Shown here piece by piece: positions 25,263 to 37,630 of a stretch of DNA of 64,000 bases. This DNA comes from Phellopilus nigrolimitatus. Lineage: Eukaryota; Basidiomycota; Agaricomycetes; Hymenochaetales; Hymenochaetaceae. The DNA is taken from contig JAJOHG010000039.1 of assembly GCA_021029095.1 (NCBI GenBank), positions 186,001-250,000 on the forward strand, written 5' to 3'. Each line of letters begins with the position of its first letter. Position 1 is the stretch's first letter. The translations under genes were made by a program, and so were the position numbers. Under the pieces are notes generated by a model. The model had not been told where the DNA came from. It searched no databases and saw nothing but the letters and a program-made list of their open reading frames with translations.

Positions 25263-26018
25263 CTTTCCCTTTATTGCAGATCACCTCTTCTCATATGGAG
25301 CTTTGATTTCAACGCACAAAAGCACTTCCTGAGTCGCATTTTAGCTTTGTAGATCACAACACCATTGCATTCGCAGAAACAAGTGCTTAGGAAATTGAAT
25401 CAGCACGATATAGCGTACATTTAGTCTCAGCATGCTGACACCGCAGGTAGTACATCATTCGCAAGGGAAAGTCAGTAATACTAACAAAGAAGGGCTATCG
25501 TGCAAGTAGAGGGAGGAAAAAGGAAGGAAAGGAAGCAGGAGCAACGAGGGCATCCGCAATGACTAGTTACGATGGTAGATAGGGAAAATGGTCTGAAAGT
25601 GAAGACGATCAGGAACGAGGTGGGGCTGCGACAACAGTGACTCGAGCTCTAGAGAAAAGTATGTGGCGGTAGAAGATCATTAGAAGGTAAAAAGAATAGA
25701 AGGACATAGAAGTAGAAGGCAGACAGACGTCTATGTAAAGTAGCCTTACAACGGCATTGATAACATTAACATTAGAAATGATCAGGAAGATGGCAAATGA
25801 ATAGATGCACGATGTTGAGATTATTAACATGTGAACGAACGAATCAAGAATAAATGTGGGAAATCGAGGAGGGAGAGTCAGAAAACACGGGGGAAGGAAC
25901 AGAGCACGTCAACGCGCCAGAAATACAACACCGCGAAAAGACCCTATTCTCCCGATCCAAAAATGTCCGAAATTGCGCCCAAAAGACCATACGAAAATTT
26001 TCCACACGGAAGCCACGT
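25263..26018. other. no gene recognised
   Basis: Intergenic DNA between the tRNA and the 3' end of the gene at 26019-27260, purine-rich in places (about 25505-25560). Confidence 0.4.
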
Positions 26019-27260
26019 TCATTTGAGCCTGCGCAGGCGCTCCACGACGTTCTGATACGCCTCGAGCGACCACTCATCCTCAGCGAGCGTTTCCGCGCCC
26101 TGGGGGCCGGAGTACTTATCTGGGGTCGGGGAACGGTAACCGGAACCAGGCATGTCGGCCTCATCCCCATACGTGCGTGCTCGCCGATTCCGACGCCCGG
26201 CCGGGCTCATCACGCTCACACGCCGCATCACCTTCGCCTGCGCGTTGCTGAGCTTCGCGCCGTATCCAGATGCCACCGCATTTGGATCCAGAACAGACGC
26301 ACCGGGCTCCGGAGTTATTTTGGAGGTGCTCGAGGCACTGCCCCGCCGCGGGGGCCCGAAGACGAGCTCGTTGGGTACTCGCTCGCCTAGATGGCGCATG
26401 AGTTTGTCCATGCGACGCTTGCGCCGGCGGGTCTCCAACTCATCGTCATCGTCCTCGTCGGCTGCGCTCCGCTCAGGCTCGCCATCTGGTGCATCGGACA
26501 ACTCATCATCACGGGGCGGATCGGGCGGCACGGCGGGCCTATCTGAGCGCATCGGCGTGACAGGTGATGTCGGGGGAAGCGAGTGTGTGGAGGAGGATGC
26601 AGACCCTGATCCGGTCTGCTCGGGCTCGGCTGCTCGGGGAAGTGAAATGGATTCACGGAGCGGAGACGTGGGAGTCGCATTTGCACACCCAGATAACGGG
26701 AGACGCATGACGGGCTGTTGAGGGCCAGCGCGGCGCTCCGCACTCGGGCCCGAAAAGACAGGCAAAGGCCCCAGGTCGTCCGTGCTCGATTTGTATCTGT
26801 GTCCCCCGCAGGACTGCTCGGAACCGGCGAAGAAAGGCTGATTCGAGCTCGACTCGGAATTCTTCTCTGAGACAGAAGACGTGCGCGAAAGCGATTGTCC
26901 GCGTGAGGGGCCCGCACCTTGCCCCTTGTCGCCATTCCAAGCTGTTGGCGATGAGCCTGAGAAATTGAATGAAGTATATGCGGCGTTTGGCGTGGGTGGT
27001 GCGGAACACCTCTTCGACGCGGTGTCCGTTTGCAATGACATCGTCACCGACAAAGGGATGGCAGGCACCGACTCTAGGATTAACGGTGTAGTGCCTAGGA
27101 CCTTGCCAAGCTTGCGCGACGATCTGATATAGCGTGAGCGCTGAGCAGCATCGAGATGGTTGTATGTCGGTGGGAGCGCGTGCTCAGACGCATATGATTT
27201 TGAGGAGTAGGTCGTGTTCACCGTCGTGGAGGACGTGGTACGATGGGTCGTGAAAGCCAT
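26019..27260 (-). CDS. uncharacterised basic, disordered protein
   Basis: Single uninterrupted frame. I place the start at the ATG at 27260 (MAFTTHRTTSS) rather than 27377, because the upstream extension reads as leader; this gives 413 aa. Mostly Ser/Pro/Thr-rich and predicted disordered. It includes an acidic run followed by a basic cluster (EDDDDELETRRRKRRMDKL) and then LMRHLGERVPNELVFGP, which I recall as a recurring motif in basidiomycete proteins of unknown function. No enzyme motif. The basic patch could act in nuclear import. The plus-strand frames opposite it are shadows of its GC-rich codons. Confidence 0.65.
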   Translation of the reverse strand: MAFTTHRTTSSTTVNTTYSSKSYASEHALPPTYNHLDAAQRSRYIRSSRKLGKVLGTTPLILESVPAIPLSVTMSLQTDTASKRCSAPPTPNAAYTSFNFSGSSPTAWNGDKGQGAGPSRGQSLSRTSSVSEKNSESSSNQPFFAGSEQSCGGHRYKSSTDDLGPLPVFSGPSAERRAGPQQPVMRLPLSGCANATPTSPLRESISLPRAAEPEQTGSGSASSSTHSLPPTSPVTPMRSDRPAVPPDPPRDDELSDAPDGEPERSAADEDDDDELETRRRKRRMDKLMRHLGERVPNELVFGPPRRGSASSTSKITPEPGASVLDPNAVASGYGAKLSNAQAKVMRRVSVMSPAGRRNRRARTYGDEADMPGSGYRSPTPDKYSGPQGAETLAEDEWSLEAYQNVVERLRRLK

Positions 27261-30186
27261 AGCCTCAGGGCTACAAGCTATGTTGTATGGCGGTGTGCAG
27301 ATGAAGGCCGCTATAAATGTCGAAGTCGGGGAGCGCAGGAGAAAATGATTGTGGTCAACACACGACACGATGAGCAAGAGGGAAAGAGAGATATCGCAAG
27401 AAAGGGCGCATCAAAAGTATTGTGTAATATTTGAGAATATATGTCGTCAGGGCAGAAGTATTCTAGAGAACTCCGTGGCGCTCCGTGGCTGTGGTACCGC
27501 TAAAATTCGCCAAGTTTATCGCCAGGTTTAGGCGCGTACCGTTGCCTGAAACGGCTCATTCTGGGTTTGACTAGCCCTGAATAATAATAAATGGTAACCT
27601 CCCACTGTCACACAATTCAGGAAGTGACACATCCTTCTTTGCTTGCGGACGTTGGACGCTTCATGAGCACAAAGCGACAAGCAGATGTATCGTTCAATAC
27701 TCTAGGACTCGTCGATTTCAAGCCGGTTATTGCGAATCTGACCAGAATCACTGGATGCATCACTCGGTATGTGTCCCCGAAACTATCGGCATGGTTCGGC
27801 ATTGCCTCAGGAATAGGCTTCCCATCACTTGCATCTAGCTTGACCTCAAACCATTTGCTACGCACGATTCTCTACCGCTTTGATGACTGGCTGGCAGGGG
27901 TTATGCTACGTGTCTTCCCCGCTGATGAATCTGAATTCGTCTAGCGCTAGATCTCTGCTTTCCCGCATTGCGCAATATCTCAAAATCAACCCTGGCTCCC
28001 GATGAAACATATTCCTTACCGCTCTCCGAACGAAGCGCAACTCTTACACATGGCTTCCCATACTCCAGCCCCTAACCGTCATCACATCGGAACGAAAAGA
28101 GCGGGAGGAAGGTCCGAAGGTGTCCATACGGAGATCCAGCATAGCATTCTCCACTTATGTGGAATCGCGCTCCAGCGCGTCGTCTGTGGTTCTCGATCCC
28201 TGCTCCGAAAGCTCATCAGCTAAAATAGTCCGTCTCTCGCCTCCTCCAGCACCACTTTTCTGACATGATAGTCGGGCAACAACCGACCTCTGAAAGCTGT
28301 GCCACAAGAGGAAACTGTGGAAAGAGCGACAAAACTCAATAAGATTTTTCAGGAACTAGTCGCTGGCACCTCTATGAACTCATCTGCGACTTAGTATGAA
28401 GTCCTGCGATTGCATTCCTGCCTTACACTCTTGGGAAGTTTTTTTTTTTTTTTTGCCTCTCATTTTCTTACGTACTCCCTATAGGCGCCTTAAAGCAAAC
28501 TCCGCGCGAGTAACACTCCAGTTTCATATAAATTCAAGCAACGCGACACACTTAAAAAAAGACGTTGACGTGTGTGTGGCGTTTCGAAGCACGAAGCGCA
28601 TGCTCCTTAGACGATCTCAAATTACACATGAATGGGCGTCGTAACGACGGCCTCCTCTTCCATTATTATCGTCAGATCTTTTATATGCAGCTTCACGACC
28701 CGCTTGTCTGGCGTTCTGGCTCTGACTAGTTTTTCGGCGATTTCCTCTCGACTAGCCTAGCTCATTTGCTGCTCAGCAATCACCTGGCAGAAGCGGAGCT
28801 CCTCGTATCTAACGGAATCTCTTGTGAGCGCTACCAAAAATCCTGCCATTAGGAACATACGGTTCGATGTTACTGTTGGCAATAAATGTAACGAGCCACC
28901 TGTCTCAATGTTGTTACCGCAGCTGAGGTATTTTGTGATAACGGCCTGGACCAAACTCCCTTCCAGGTTTTTACAGGAACACCGTGGACGTCCTAGATAA
29001 GCGTCTGACCTTGTTCATATGGGAAGACTTATTACTTTTTCAGGCAACGGTCCAGGGATCTTCATTTTCCCGTCAGAATCAAGGCACCCGTGCCTGCTCG
29101 TATCGCTTTTCATATCTCCCTGCATACTTATTTCTCTAGAGTCTAGACGTGGATATAGATCGGCTTGGCCCAGTCCTGCCCGCCTTTTGTCTCCGACCAT
29201 GTTTCAGCTCGTACCGTGTGGTTCGTTTCGGCATGGCGCGCATTTTCAGTCTGCTTCCTACCGGCGCGTGCTCTGACATTTCTCCTTTCGTTTCAGATGC
29301 CTCTATTCACCAGCGTGAACACCTGGAAAAAGATGGGTATGATAACGTAGGATAACGTCAATTGCATTTGTGGGCGTTGACGGGTCCACTCATAACCCTG
29401 TCCTGATTCGCTCGTTGGTGCTGAATAGTCGCATCCTAAATCAACTGGTAGACACATCTTCATGAGGCGCGACTGGATACTGGAAACTCTGATAGAATAT
29501 CGAGAAGAGTAAGCGGCTTGGATTCCAATAATAGCGTTGGCAAGGCGCGTGGCGCGTCGATCCAGAAGCATGGCACGTCAACAACACGTCAACAAGTGAC
29601 GTTCTCTTGCTGCAAGTTTGTCGATATGAAGTTGCCGAGAAATATGACCCTTATCAAAGTTTTCTGGACACTTGGAGACTCCCGCCCCCAAGGTAGCGAA
29701 GTCTATGCCATCAATGTTCATGAAAGAATAGCATAATGCCCTTCCAGTCGCATCTGAATAAAGGCGCAAAGCTAAATAAAATACACGGAAATATAAGCAA
29801 GATACATGTTCTTATTCAACCATATGCTTGCTGCTACATTGTCAACTTCGTGGGATAACAGATATTTGAGGGAGCAACAGATGTGGTGATAAAACAGCCT
29901 TTAGGAAAAGTTTTAGGTTCACCTTTCTAGAATTACCTTGATGACTAGCTATATCGGGGAGCCTGAGGTACGTTGCACGAGGGGAAAGACTCTTCTTACA
30001 TCTAGTTCAAGTTGGTCGTAACATCGTAATATCCGAAATGCAATCTGTAACCACATCAACTGACCATAAGTTACCTCAAAGCAAAGCCATCCAGTCGAAA
30101 ACCTCGACAACGTGATCAGGGAGTTGATCGTACCTTATCAAAAACTAATGGTGCGTATTATTATCACAACAATTATTCATCTATAT
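27261..30186. other. long intergenic stretch; no gene recognised
   Basis: Nearly 3 kb with only short overlapping frames (for example 27591-27944 and around 29015-29355) lacking domains or splice partners. A T-run of 16 lies at 28439-28454. Nothing else could be supported. Confidence 0.4.
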
Positions 30187-30258
30187 TCGGATATGGTGTA
30201 ACGGCTAACATTGCCGCCTCTCACGCGGCAGCTCGGGGTTCGATTCCCCGTATCCGAA
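30187..30258 (+). tRNA. tRNA-Glu (anticodon CTC)
   Basis: 72 nt, identical to the minus-strand gene at 25191-25262, with the same CTC anticodon loop. A run of eight T follows at about 30278 as Pol III terminator. The flanks of the two genes are not alike beyond the gene itself. Confidence 0.95.
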
Positions 30259-30780
30259 TCTTCCAAGACGATCATCTTTTTTTTTAAATAAAAGAAGAAA
30301 GATCGATGATGCTCACAATTTTAGAAAAAATTATGAAAGTTGACTTTATTCCATCTGAAAGGGTGCTCTTCCAATCTTAACAATAACGACTTCTAGTGGC
30401 TTTTCATCCATTGTGCACATGTCCCTTAAAGCATTATCGGAGCTCAGGAGTTCATGGAGGCTCGAAGTCGAAACGACTACTCAATATATCAAAGTCGTAT
30501 CCGGCTGACGTCTCCGATTCGATAGTGATTGGCGCGTGCATGTATAACGCGTCAACAAAGAACAACAAATACTATGGCTACGGTTCATTGGCGTATCACA
30601 CATTTGATATCCCGCATACAAAACAGACCGATTCAATCATTTACCATTGACATGTAGAAGAATTAGACTGTTTTACGCAACATGAAACCCAACAATGAAC
30701 GAAGTGCAAATAAAGCATAAAAACTGAGAAGAGAAATGAGTGAAAATGAAGGAAGAGAAAAGGAATGCGTCGTATATGTT

Positions 30781-32929
30781 TTATTTACCATGCTCTCCGT
30801 GCAGATGCTTTGCCCAGTTAAGAATCTTTTTAAACTTTCCGCCGCAGAATGGGGATGGACACTCAATCATTAGTCCGTCTTGGATATCCTGCGTGGCTTC
30901 TTCTACGTGCAGAGCGCGAACGGACTCAGAGAGGCATTTCATCAAGACATGATCCTCGACGTCTCCTTTTGTGTTGCTCATCTCTATACTGCATTCCTCG
31001 AATGGGCAAACGGTTATGTGAGGGCGCTCGCCTCTAACTGGTCCGAAAACCGGCGAATTTTCCGGCTGACCCCCGCAAGAATGAGGGCTGGAAAATGACA
31101 CCGCGGTTCGCGATAATGCCAAATTAGAGGAAGCAGGCTGCGTCTGGGAGTCGAAAGGATATTCTGCAGAATATCCAATGTCTGGAAAGCTATTGGAAAA
31201 AGCCTGCGAGGATATTGCACTAGATGGCGTCGGAGTCTCAGAGAAAGTGGACGGGGTGTCGATGTCGTACGGACTTGAATCAGGAGCTAATGCGGATCCT
31301 CGGCTTTCGTTAGGTTTGTCGTAGAAAACAAACTTGAGCCCAGTCTTGTATGGGCTGTGCATCCTCTGGGTGCTCTTTCCTTCGTTCCTCTTGACTAATG
31401 TCCGCACAGGTTTCGCTATTGAAGTATCTGTATTTGGAAAAGGTACACTGGCGCGGTTCGAGCTCATTGATGAAGATGCTTCTGATATCTTCGCCTCCGC
31501 TCCCACAGCTGTGCTGGAGGACCGACGATTCCGCGGATAGGCCTGTTTCGTCACTCTATCACCGGGTATAATGATGGCGGGGACGTGATGTCTTGTATTC
31601 CTAATTCTAGGCGGAGTGCTGCCCTTAGCGGTATTCTTGCCTTCCAACGCGGTCGCTGAAGAGACATATTTTAGGCCTGAAGCGTGTTCAGCAAATTGAG
31701 AAGAGGTGAAACTGCTATCAAGTACTGAAGGCCCCGCGTTTGGGTAAAGCACATTGCGGTCCTCTGGAGCATACTGTGTAGCCTCCGTCTGAACATAATG
31801 ACTTGCAGCGGGCTCATCGAGATACGCAAGATCATTCGTAGTCGGAAGACTGAGATTATCGCGGAAGGCTGTCTCGGGAGAGGGGATGTACCCAGGCACA
31901 GATCCAGGAATCGATGTCCCGGAGGACATGTTGAGTTCTGTCATAACCGGTCTGCAAAGTTACGAGAAAATAATTGGTTTTGTCTAGGCACCGAGACGAC
32001 GAATGTATGCTTACGAGTGCTGCATTGCAAGATGGTCCACGTTTTCGCGTGAAAGGTCAACGTAGCTCGTGAACTGTGGCTGGCCTTCGTACGGATCCCA
32101 ACTATTCGAACCTGAACTATGCCCAGTGCTCGCGCGTCGATTTTCGGTAGGCTCAACATGTGAGCTCGTAGCGAAAGGAATATAGTGTTGATTGTCTGAC
32201 TCGGGCTTAGACTGGTCAGAAAATGTGCCTGTGGGTCCATATAATGCGCCAGTGCCTTGAGGTGATTCCGGAACTCGAACATAAGGCCATGCTTCCGAGA
32301 ACGAATTCAGATTTGACGGATATAGAGTCGACGTCTGAGAAATGGGATCTACGGATGGGTCAAATTCTCCAGAGTCGTCGCGAGACGACTCATGCATACT
32401 GGGGCTATAGTCAACGAACGAGAAAGCTTTATGGTAAATAAGTATCAAAACGCACTTTGTTCCACCCGAGGGTGTAGGGAGCATTGAAAACTGTGTATCG
32501 TAAATTGAAGGCGGCGACACAATGTCCAACGAATTGATAAGCCTGTTCACCTGGCTCGGGCTATAAGTAAGATAATGGTCAGTGCCACCGCCGACAGGAA
32601 ACCTCCGAGTATAGCGGTACATGTATATATAAACTCACAGAGTCATGGGTGAAGCAGCGCAGGATATTCCGCAAGGAGGTGAATGCTGCGACCGTATATA
32701 CTCATGTCCCTCACGACGAAAAGGAAATCGAGGCCTGAGCGTGTTGGAAACGTCAGTACAACCTGTGTCGTCCTGCTTGCGCTCCTTACCTTTTATAACC
32801 TTCCCGCGCGTACCCGCTGTCATTAGAGCGAGAAACACAGCCAAGCGCAGCTTTCTCGAGCTGTGTACTTGAGCTATGTATATCGGGTTCAATGGAAGCG
32901 GAAGCGTTCGACCAAGTCCTGTCGGTCAT
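30781..32929 (-). CDS. zinc-finger-like protein, paralogue 3
   Basis: Five exons join in phase 2 throughout: 32790-32929, 32639-32734, 32456-32560, 32015-32404, 30781-31951, giving 633 aa. I chose the ATG at 32929 (MTDRTWSNAS); an in-frame ATG upstream at 33004 is possible. Most of the protein is Ser/Pro-rich and disordered. The C-terminus carries the family signature VCPFEEC ... DHVLMKC and then ECPSPFCGGKF ... LNWAKHLHGEHG, and stops there. Compared with paralogues 1 and 2 it lacks the final Cys/His cluster and has a much longer N-terminal region with extra exons. Nuclear role inferred only. Confidence 0.75.
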
Positions 32930-34571
32930 TATCGAGGAAGAAATAGGACGTAAACACGGGAGGAAGATGGCTCGTGTCATTGGATAGGGAAACTCACAGG
33001 GCATAAAGCAAGCCAGTCACAGAAAGCGACAAACAGACAGATATGACCGAAAGTAGATGAAGAGGATTTTTATAAATAGTACCAGGCAACAAACCGCCTA
33101 TCGAAATCAAAATATCCATAAATGTAAGCGATGCACTGTCTGAGAAATGTTACGTACCGCCTTTCAATTGGATACTGAGATTTAAACGGACGCTCCTCCT
33201 TCCGAGGTGGCAGAGGCTCTGCATTTCACCACGTTTCGTCCAGAGGTCGTGTAAACTGGAACAAGGTTTCTTGTCAACGACAGGATTCTCGTGCATGGGC
33301 CTCGGGACTCCTGCAAATTTGATGAATCAGAGGATTAAGTGATGCGTGATAGACGCCGTGCTCATCATAATGGAACACACCTCTGAAAGAGGACGGCTTG
33401 ACGCCTATGCATGATTTTCCGGGATGCACATCGTTCGGACTGATCTAGCGTCGTTTCACGTTGAAAAGGTACGGCATATGAGTAGCGCGGTGCAGACCTC
33501 CGAGAAGACCTATGCATTACGAAACGTACCTCCCGTCACGTTTTCTATGGCAGTAGCTGTCAAAATATTAGCATGGGAAAGAAAGGGAGAAGGGAAGGAA
33601 CAGCAGATCCCGATGTTAAAAGGCACTGTAGCTAAAGGCACCTCTGGCGGTTCGGATCATTGAGTCATAGAGGTATGAGCATAGTGTCACCCGAGTAAAG
33701 CGAATTCGTACGCATACCGGTCCCCTGCCGCTGTTAAGAATACAGCAGCTATCCGTTCACTTTGTTCGACATCGGTTGGGCACAGATTGGACCGTTTTTT
33801 AATGTTTCGCAATAGTGCAGATCGACGTCTACCTTCAGTGCTCAAGTTCAAATTCTTAGAAGATAGGTTCCTAAACGATCTTGATAAGAACTGTCTGCGG
33901 AGCGGCCAGCTATCTAGTTGAGAAAACACAAAGTAAGTCACCCGACAAGTAGACACTAAGGACTACGAACCTGAAGCAAAGTTTCGCGCGCGAGCACTTG
34001 ACTAGCGCCCGCTAGCAAAGTTCAGGCGAGAGGGGACGTACAAATGCAGATACCGTAGACAGAATCTTCTCCGGCGGCCGCCACCTTCTCCTACGGACTG
34101 TCCTTGGAGCCAATAACACCACAACATAAGGACAGGGTGCGGTGACGCATCCGAAGTCCTTCAGAACAAAAATAAGTGGGTAGAAATCGGCGCTGATCGT
34201 AGACTTTCATAGCTTCTCGATCGAATACACCGAACGGCAGAGGGCCCGGGTAACAGGTTGAACAGGCAATTAGAAAATCACAAATCGAGGGCAGATACAA
34301 CTTGCAGTCGGTCTATCGAATAGACCATTGAACTTGCACAATCCACAAGACCAGTCAACTCTCAATCACAGATTTCGAGATAACGGATAAACTTCCGAAA
34401 GACGTAGCTTCCGTCTCAAAGCGGTTTGTGCTTTTCAAGTGTATGGCATAGTCATGGGATGCACAAAGGTGATACAGGGCGACATACGGACGGCGGGGGG
34501 AAGCGTTATGTATAGAGACATGTATGCAGGAGGAAAGGAAGGGATACGACAAGAAACCCAGGGAAGGACGT
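32930..34571. other. no gene recognised
   Basis: Promoter side of the preceding minus-strand gene, then intergenic DNA. Short frames (33424-33663, 33687-33956) lack support. Confidence 0.4.
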
Positions 34572-35346
34572 CTACACGACCGTGCCGGCGTTCGAGGCGA
34601 TACGCGGCCACAAGTCCGCCTGTAAGGCGCAAATATATTAAAAGAATGAAGAGGCCGCGGGAGGCTTTAATAAAATAGACCAAACGTACGCATTCTTTTG
34701 CGACGGGTCCGGTGATAGCAGAACCCTTCATTTCGCCCTTGTTGTTGACGATGACGCCGGCGTTGTCCTCGAAGTAGAGGAAGACACCGTCCCTCCGGCG
34801 CCAGGCTTTGCGCTGGCGGACAATTACCACAGGCATCGCTGCAGCAAGCACATCAGCATATGTCGCATCTGCAAATTACTGCCGTCGGGACGCACTCTTT
34901 TTCCTGAGTTCCGGCTTGCCCTTCTTGACGGACGCGACGACCATGTCGCCGACTCCGGCATCAGGGAGACGATTCAGGCGTGCACCAAAGCCGTACGGCT
35001 CGATGATGTAGAGCGACTTGGCGCCGCTGTTGTCAGCGCAATTGAGCACGGCGCCGGTCGGCAGACCGAGCGTGATGCGGAACTTGTTTCCCGAGGCTCC
35101 TGAGCCTGTTCAGTATCAATCGAAACCCGAAATATAATAACGTCGCGGGGACAATCCAGCGTTAAGACAAGCATTGCGGTATCAACGAGCGATTTCCATC
35201 CCCAGATCCCATCCGACATGAGTTGAATGCCAAAGCCGCCAATTAGATGACAAGATGATATAAAAAACATGAAATTTTCAGGTAAGACTGTCAGTATTGT
35301 CCGTCTCAGCCAAAACATCTTTAAGTTACTGACCGCGCTTCGACAT
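34572..35346 (-). CDS. RPL23: 60S ribosomal protein L23 (uL14)
   Basis: Four exons in phase: 35334-35346 (13 nt), 34896-35105, 34690-34838, 34572-34619. The product is 139 aa, the normal eukaryotic length. It is a structural protein of the large ribosomal subunit, lying near the subunit interface. The sequence matches uL14 end to end: [89 protein letters not shown] and the terminal [15 protein letters not shown]. The very short first exon splitting the start region is common in fungal ribosomal protein genes. Intact, single copy in the window. Confidence 0.97.
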
Positions 35347-36512
35347 TTTGAGATTCGAGGAGGTTGCTGAACGCCTTACTTGATTTCTATTAGATTTTCG
35401 TGCACGCAGTCGTCTGCCGTTTCGGGAACAAGGTTCAGTAAAACTGTACAGTTCAGGGTCCCACTCGGCTAAACTTGGCAATTCGTATTCGCACGCCTCA
35501 CGCTTTGAATTTGGCTTGCTTGCATAAATACGTACTTTACTGACCTGTGACTCTGTGCTGTTGGAACAACCTGGAAATCATGGTTTTGCTTATAGCAGAG
35601 ATGCATTAGCATGTTACTCATGCCTAGATGTTACTGGTCCTAGAATCTTGTTGCTCTAACAGTCTACGAACTCTGTATTCGGGCCACCCTCGTCCAAGCG
35701 CATGTTCTATTGCGGAGGGTCAAACGAGGGTTTCATTTATTTGTGCTCGGCTCTGGATTTCTTCCAAGAGGTTGTTCTAGAATTGCTATGCCGACTCGAC
35801 CGCCTCCTAATATTTCACAACGCCCTGTTTCACCCATCTTGAACTTCGGAGAACCGTGCTTCTACAAGAGAAAGATGTTGCTTATACGCGTTCCTATGAT
35901 ACTTGGGGTTCTCGGTCAGCTCAGCGTCAAGTCACTCTTTTTAGGATTGCTCGACGAGAGGTTTCACGAGACCGTACCTTCCTCCGTAGAGAACTCTTGA
36001 AAGCGAATAGTCATTTAGGTTGGTGGCTGGTCTCATCCACCCTGACTTTCATTCAACGCATACGACACGCTCCGTGAAAGACACACCTGCATATGTACAC
36101 GCACGTCCGCGTCTAGCCTTGCCGACGTAGTGACGTATCGAATGGAACACTCAAGAGCGGCGACTTTTTACCGAGGGTTGGACAAAGAGAAGGCTGAAAA
36201 AGGTTCCGGAAAAATGCCTCAGCGGCGTTGCTGTGCCGTCGCTTGATGCAACATATGCCTGTTACCGGCGCTCGCATACGTCGCGTAGCGGCGCGCGCAA
36301 GGCACGTGTGCGATCGGCGGACGCGTCCTGCTGCTTCGCGAGATCTACGTGGAGATATTTTCACGAAAAATGGTTTTTGTGACGTCCTTGACGCTAGCCG
36401 ACCTCTGTACGCCAGCCGAGGCCTGGCGAGAACAAGGCGTCCGTCCCGTTGTCCACCCCCGCCGTGTCGCTTCCAGGTCACACAGGACAAATAGGACAAA
36501 GCAGAAGACGGG
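35347..36512. other. no gene recognised
   Basis: Region between divergently transcribed RPL23 and the repeat-protein gene. It holds both promoter sides. The frame at 35710-36000 has no recognisable features. Confidence 0.4.
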
Positions 36513-36519
36513 TATATAA
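36513..36519 (+). promoter_or_regulatory. TATA box of the alanine-rich repeat protein gene
   Basis: TATATAA 114 nt before the ATG at 36633, followed by a C/T-rich leader, a normal fungal arrangement. Confidence 0.6.
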
Positions 36520-36632
36520 TCCATACGCTGTTTGCTGTTTTTCCTCATTGACTTACTGAGTCTTTTTTCTTCTTCCCAACTTCCTTCCCTCTCACGCAAC
36601 CAACCCTACATTCTTTTAACCCAACTTTCACA

Positions 36633-37630
36633 ATGCGCTCCACCAGCTTCTTCTCTCTCGCCGCGGCTGCCGCCCTCCTTCCCTTCGCCTTCGCGGCGCC
36701 CCTCGATGTTGCCGCCGCTGCTGGCGCGGAGGTCGATGCCCGTGCCGTTGATGTTGCCGCCGGTGCCGCTGCGGGCGTTTCTGCTCGTGACATCGATGTT
36801 GCCGCTGCCGCTGCGGCGGGTGTCTCTGCCCGTGACATCGATGTCGCTGCCGCTGCCGCCGCGGGTGTTTCTGCCCGCGACATTGAAGCTGGAGCCGTTG
36901 CCGGTGCCGGTGTCCACGCCCGTCAAATCGATGCTGGTGCCGTTGTAGGTGCAGGTGTCCATGCCCGTCAAATCGACGCCGGCGCTGTTGCAGGCGCTGG
37001 TGCTGCTATCGGACGCCGTGGCACCAAGGGTTGCGCGCAGATCCTCGTCGACCTCAAGGTCAACCTCGGCGATGCCGTGTGCGAGCTTAGTGCGTATTTT
37101 CATCCTCCTATTTTTTGTTACGTGACTGATTTGTTTTTTGCTACTATAGACCACCTCACGAAGCAGAACGCGACCACTGAGACCATCACCCCGATCCTGA
37201 AGACCGTTGTGTCCGTCATCGGCACCGCCACTGGTGACCTCAAGGCGCTCGTTGGCCAGCCGCTCTCGACCATCCTCTGCTCGGTCGACGGCACCGTCCA
37301 GGTCACAGTTGATGTCGTTGCCGGCCTCCTTGCTGATGTGCTCTGCGTAAGTGCCCTTAACATATATGTCGCTGCCTTTCCTCATTCTTTTTCTTTCAGC
37401 TTGTCATCGGCGCTCTCGCATTCGTCCTCACTGTTGTCGCTGACGCGAAGGTGCTGCTCGACATCATCGTCTCGGTCGCGCTCGGTGACTGCCTCTGCGG
37501 ACTTATCAACGCGGTCATCGCGCTCGTCAGTGGCCTCGTCCTCGCGCTCGTCCCCCTCGTTCTCTCCCTCGCGGGCTCGCTCGTGTCCCTTGGCCTCAAC
37601 GTTGTCGGCCAGCTCCTTACCATCTGCTGA
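36633..37630 (+). CDS. secreted alanine-rich tandem-repeat protein with cysteine-containing C-terminal half
   Basis: Three exons in phase: 36633-37089, 37150-37346, 37400-37630 (294 aa). Residues 1-22 form a clear signal peptide ending FAFAAP. Residues about 24-128 are seven imperfect 15-17 residue repeats of the form (D/E)-x-A-A-A-A-A-A-G-V-S-A-R-(D/Q)-I. A single dibasic site (IGRRG, residues 127-130) separates them from a hydrophobic half with seven cysteines (KGC, VC, LC, LC, DCLC and the terminal IC). The layout suggests a repeat-bearing propeptide cut once by a Kex2-like protease, or a cell-wall protein. Codon use is strongly biased to C/G third positions, hinting at high expression. 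No known family recognised. The long minus-strand frames opposite it are shadows. Confidence 0.85.

Noticed and set aside
25854..26721. Plus-strand frames opposite the gene at 26019-27260
   Set aside because: Unrelated to any motif; the minus-strand frame has the better composition and a conserved-looking motif.
36606..37385. 259-codon minus-strand frame with Gly/Asp-rich repeats
   Set aside because: Reverse reading of the Ala-rich repeat gene; the plus-strand gene has signal peptide, introns and TATA box.
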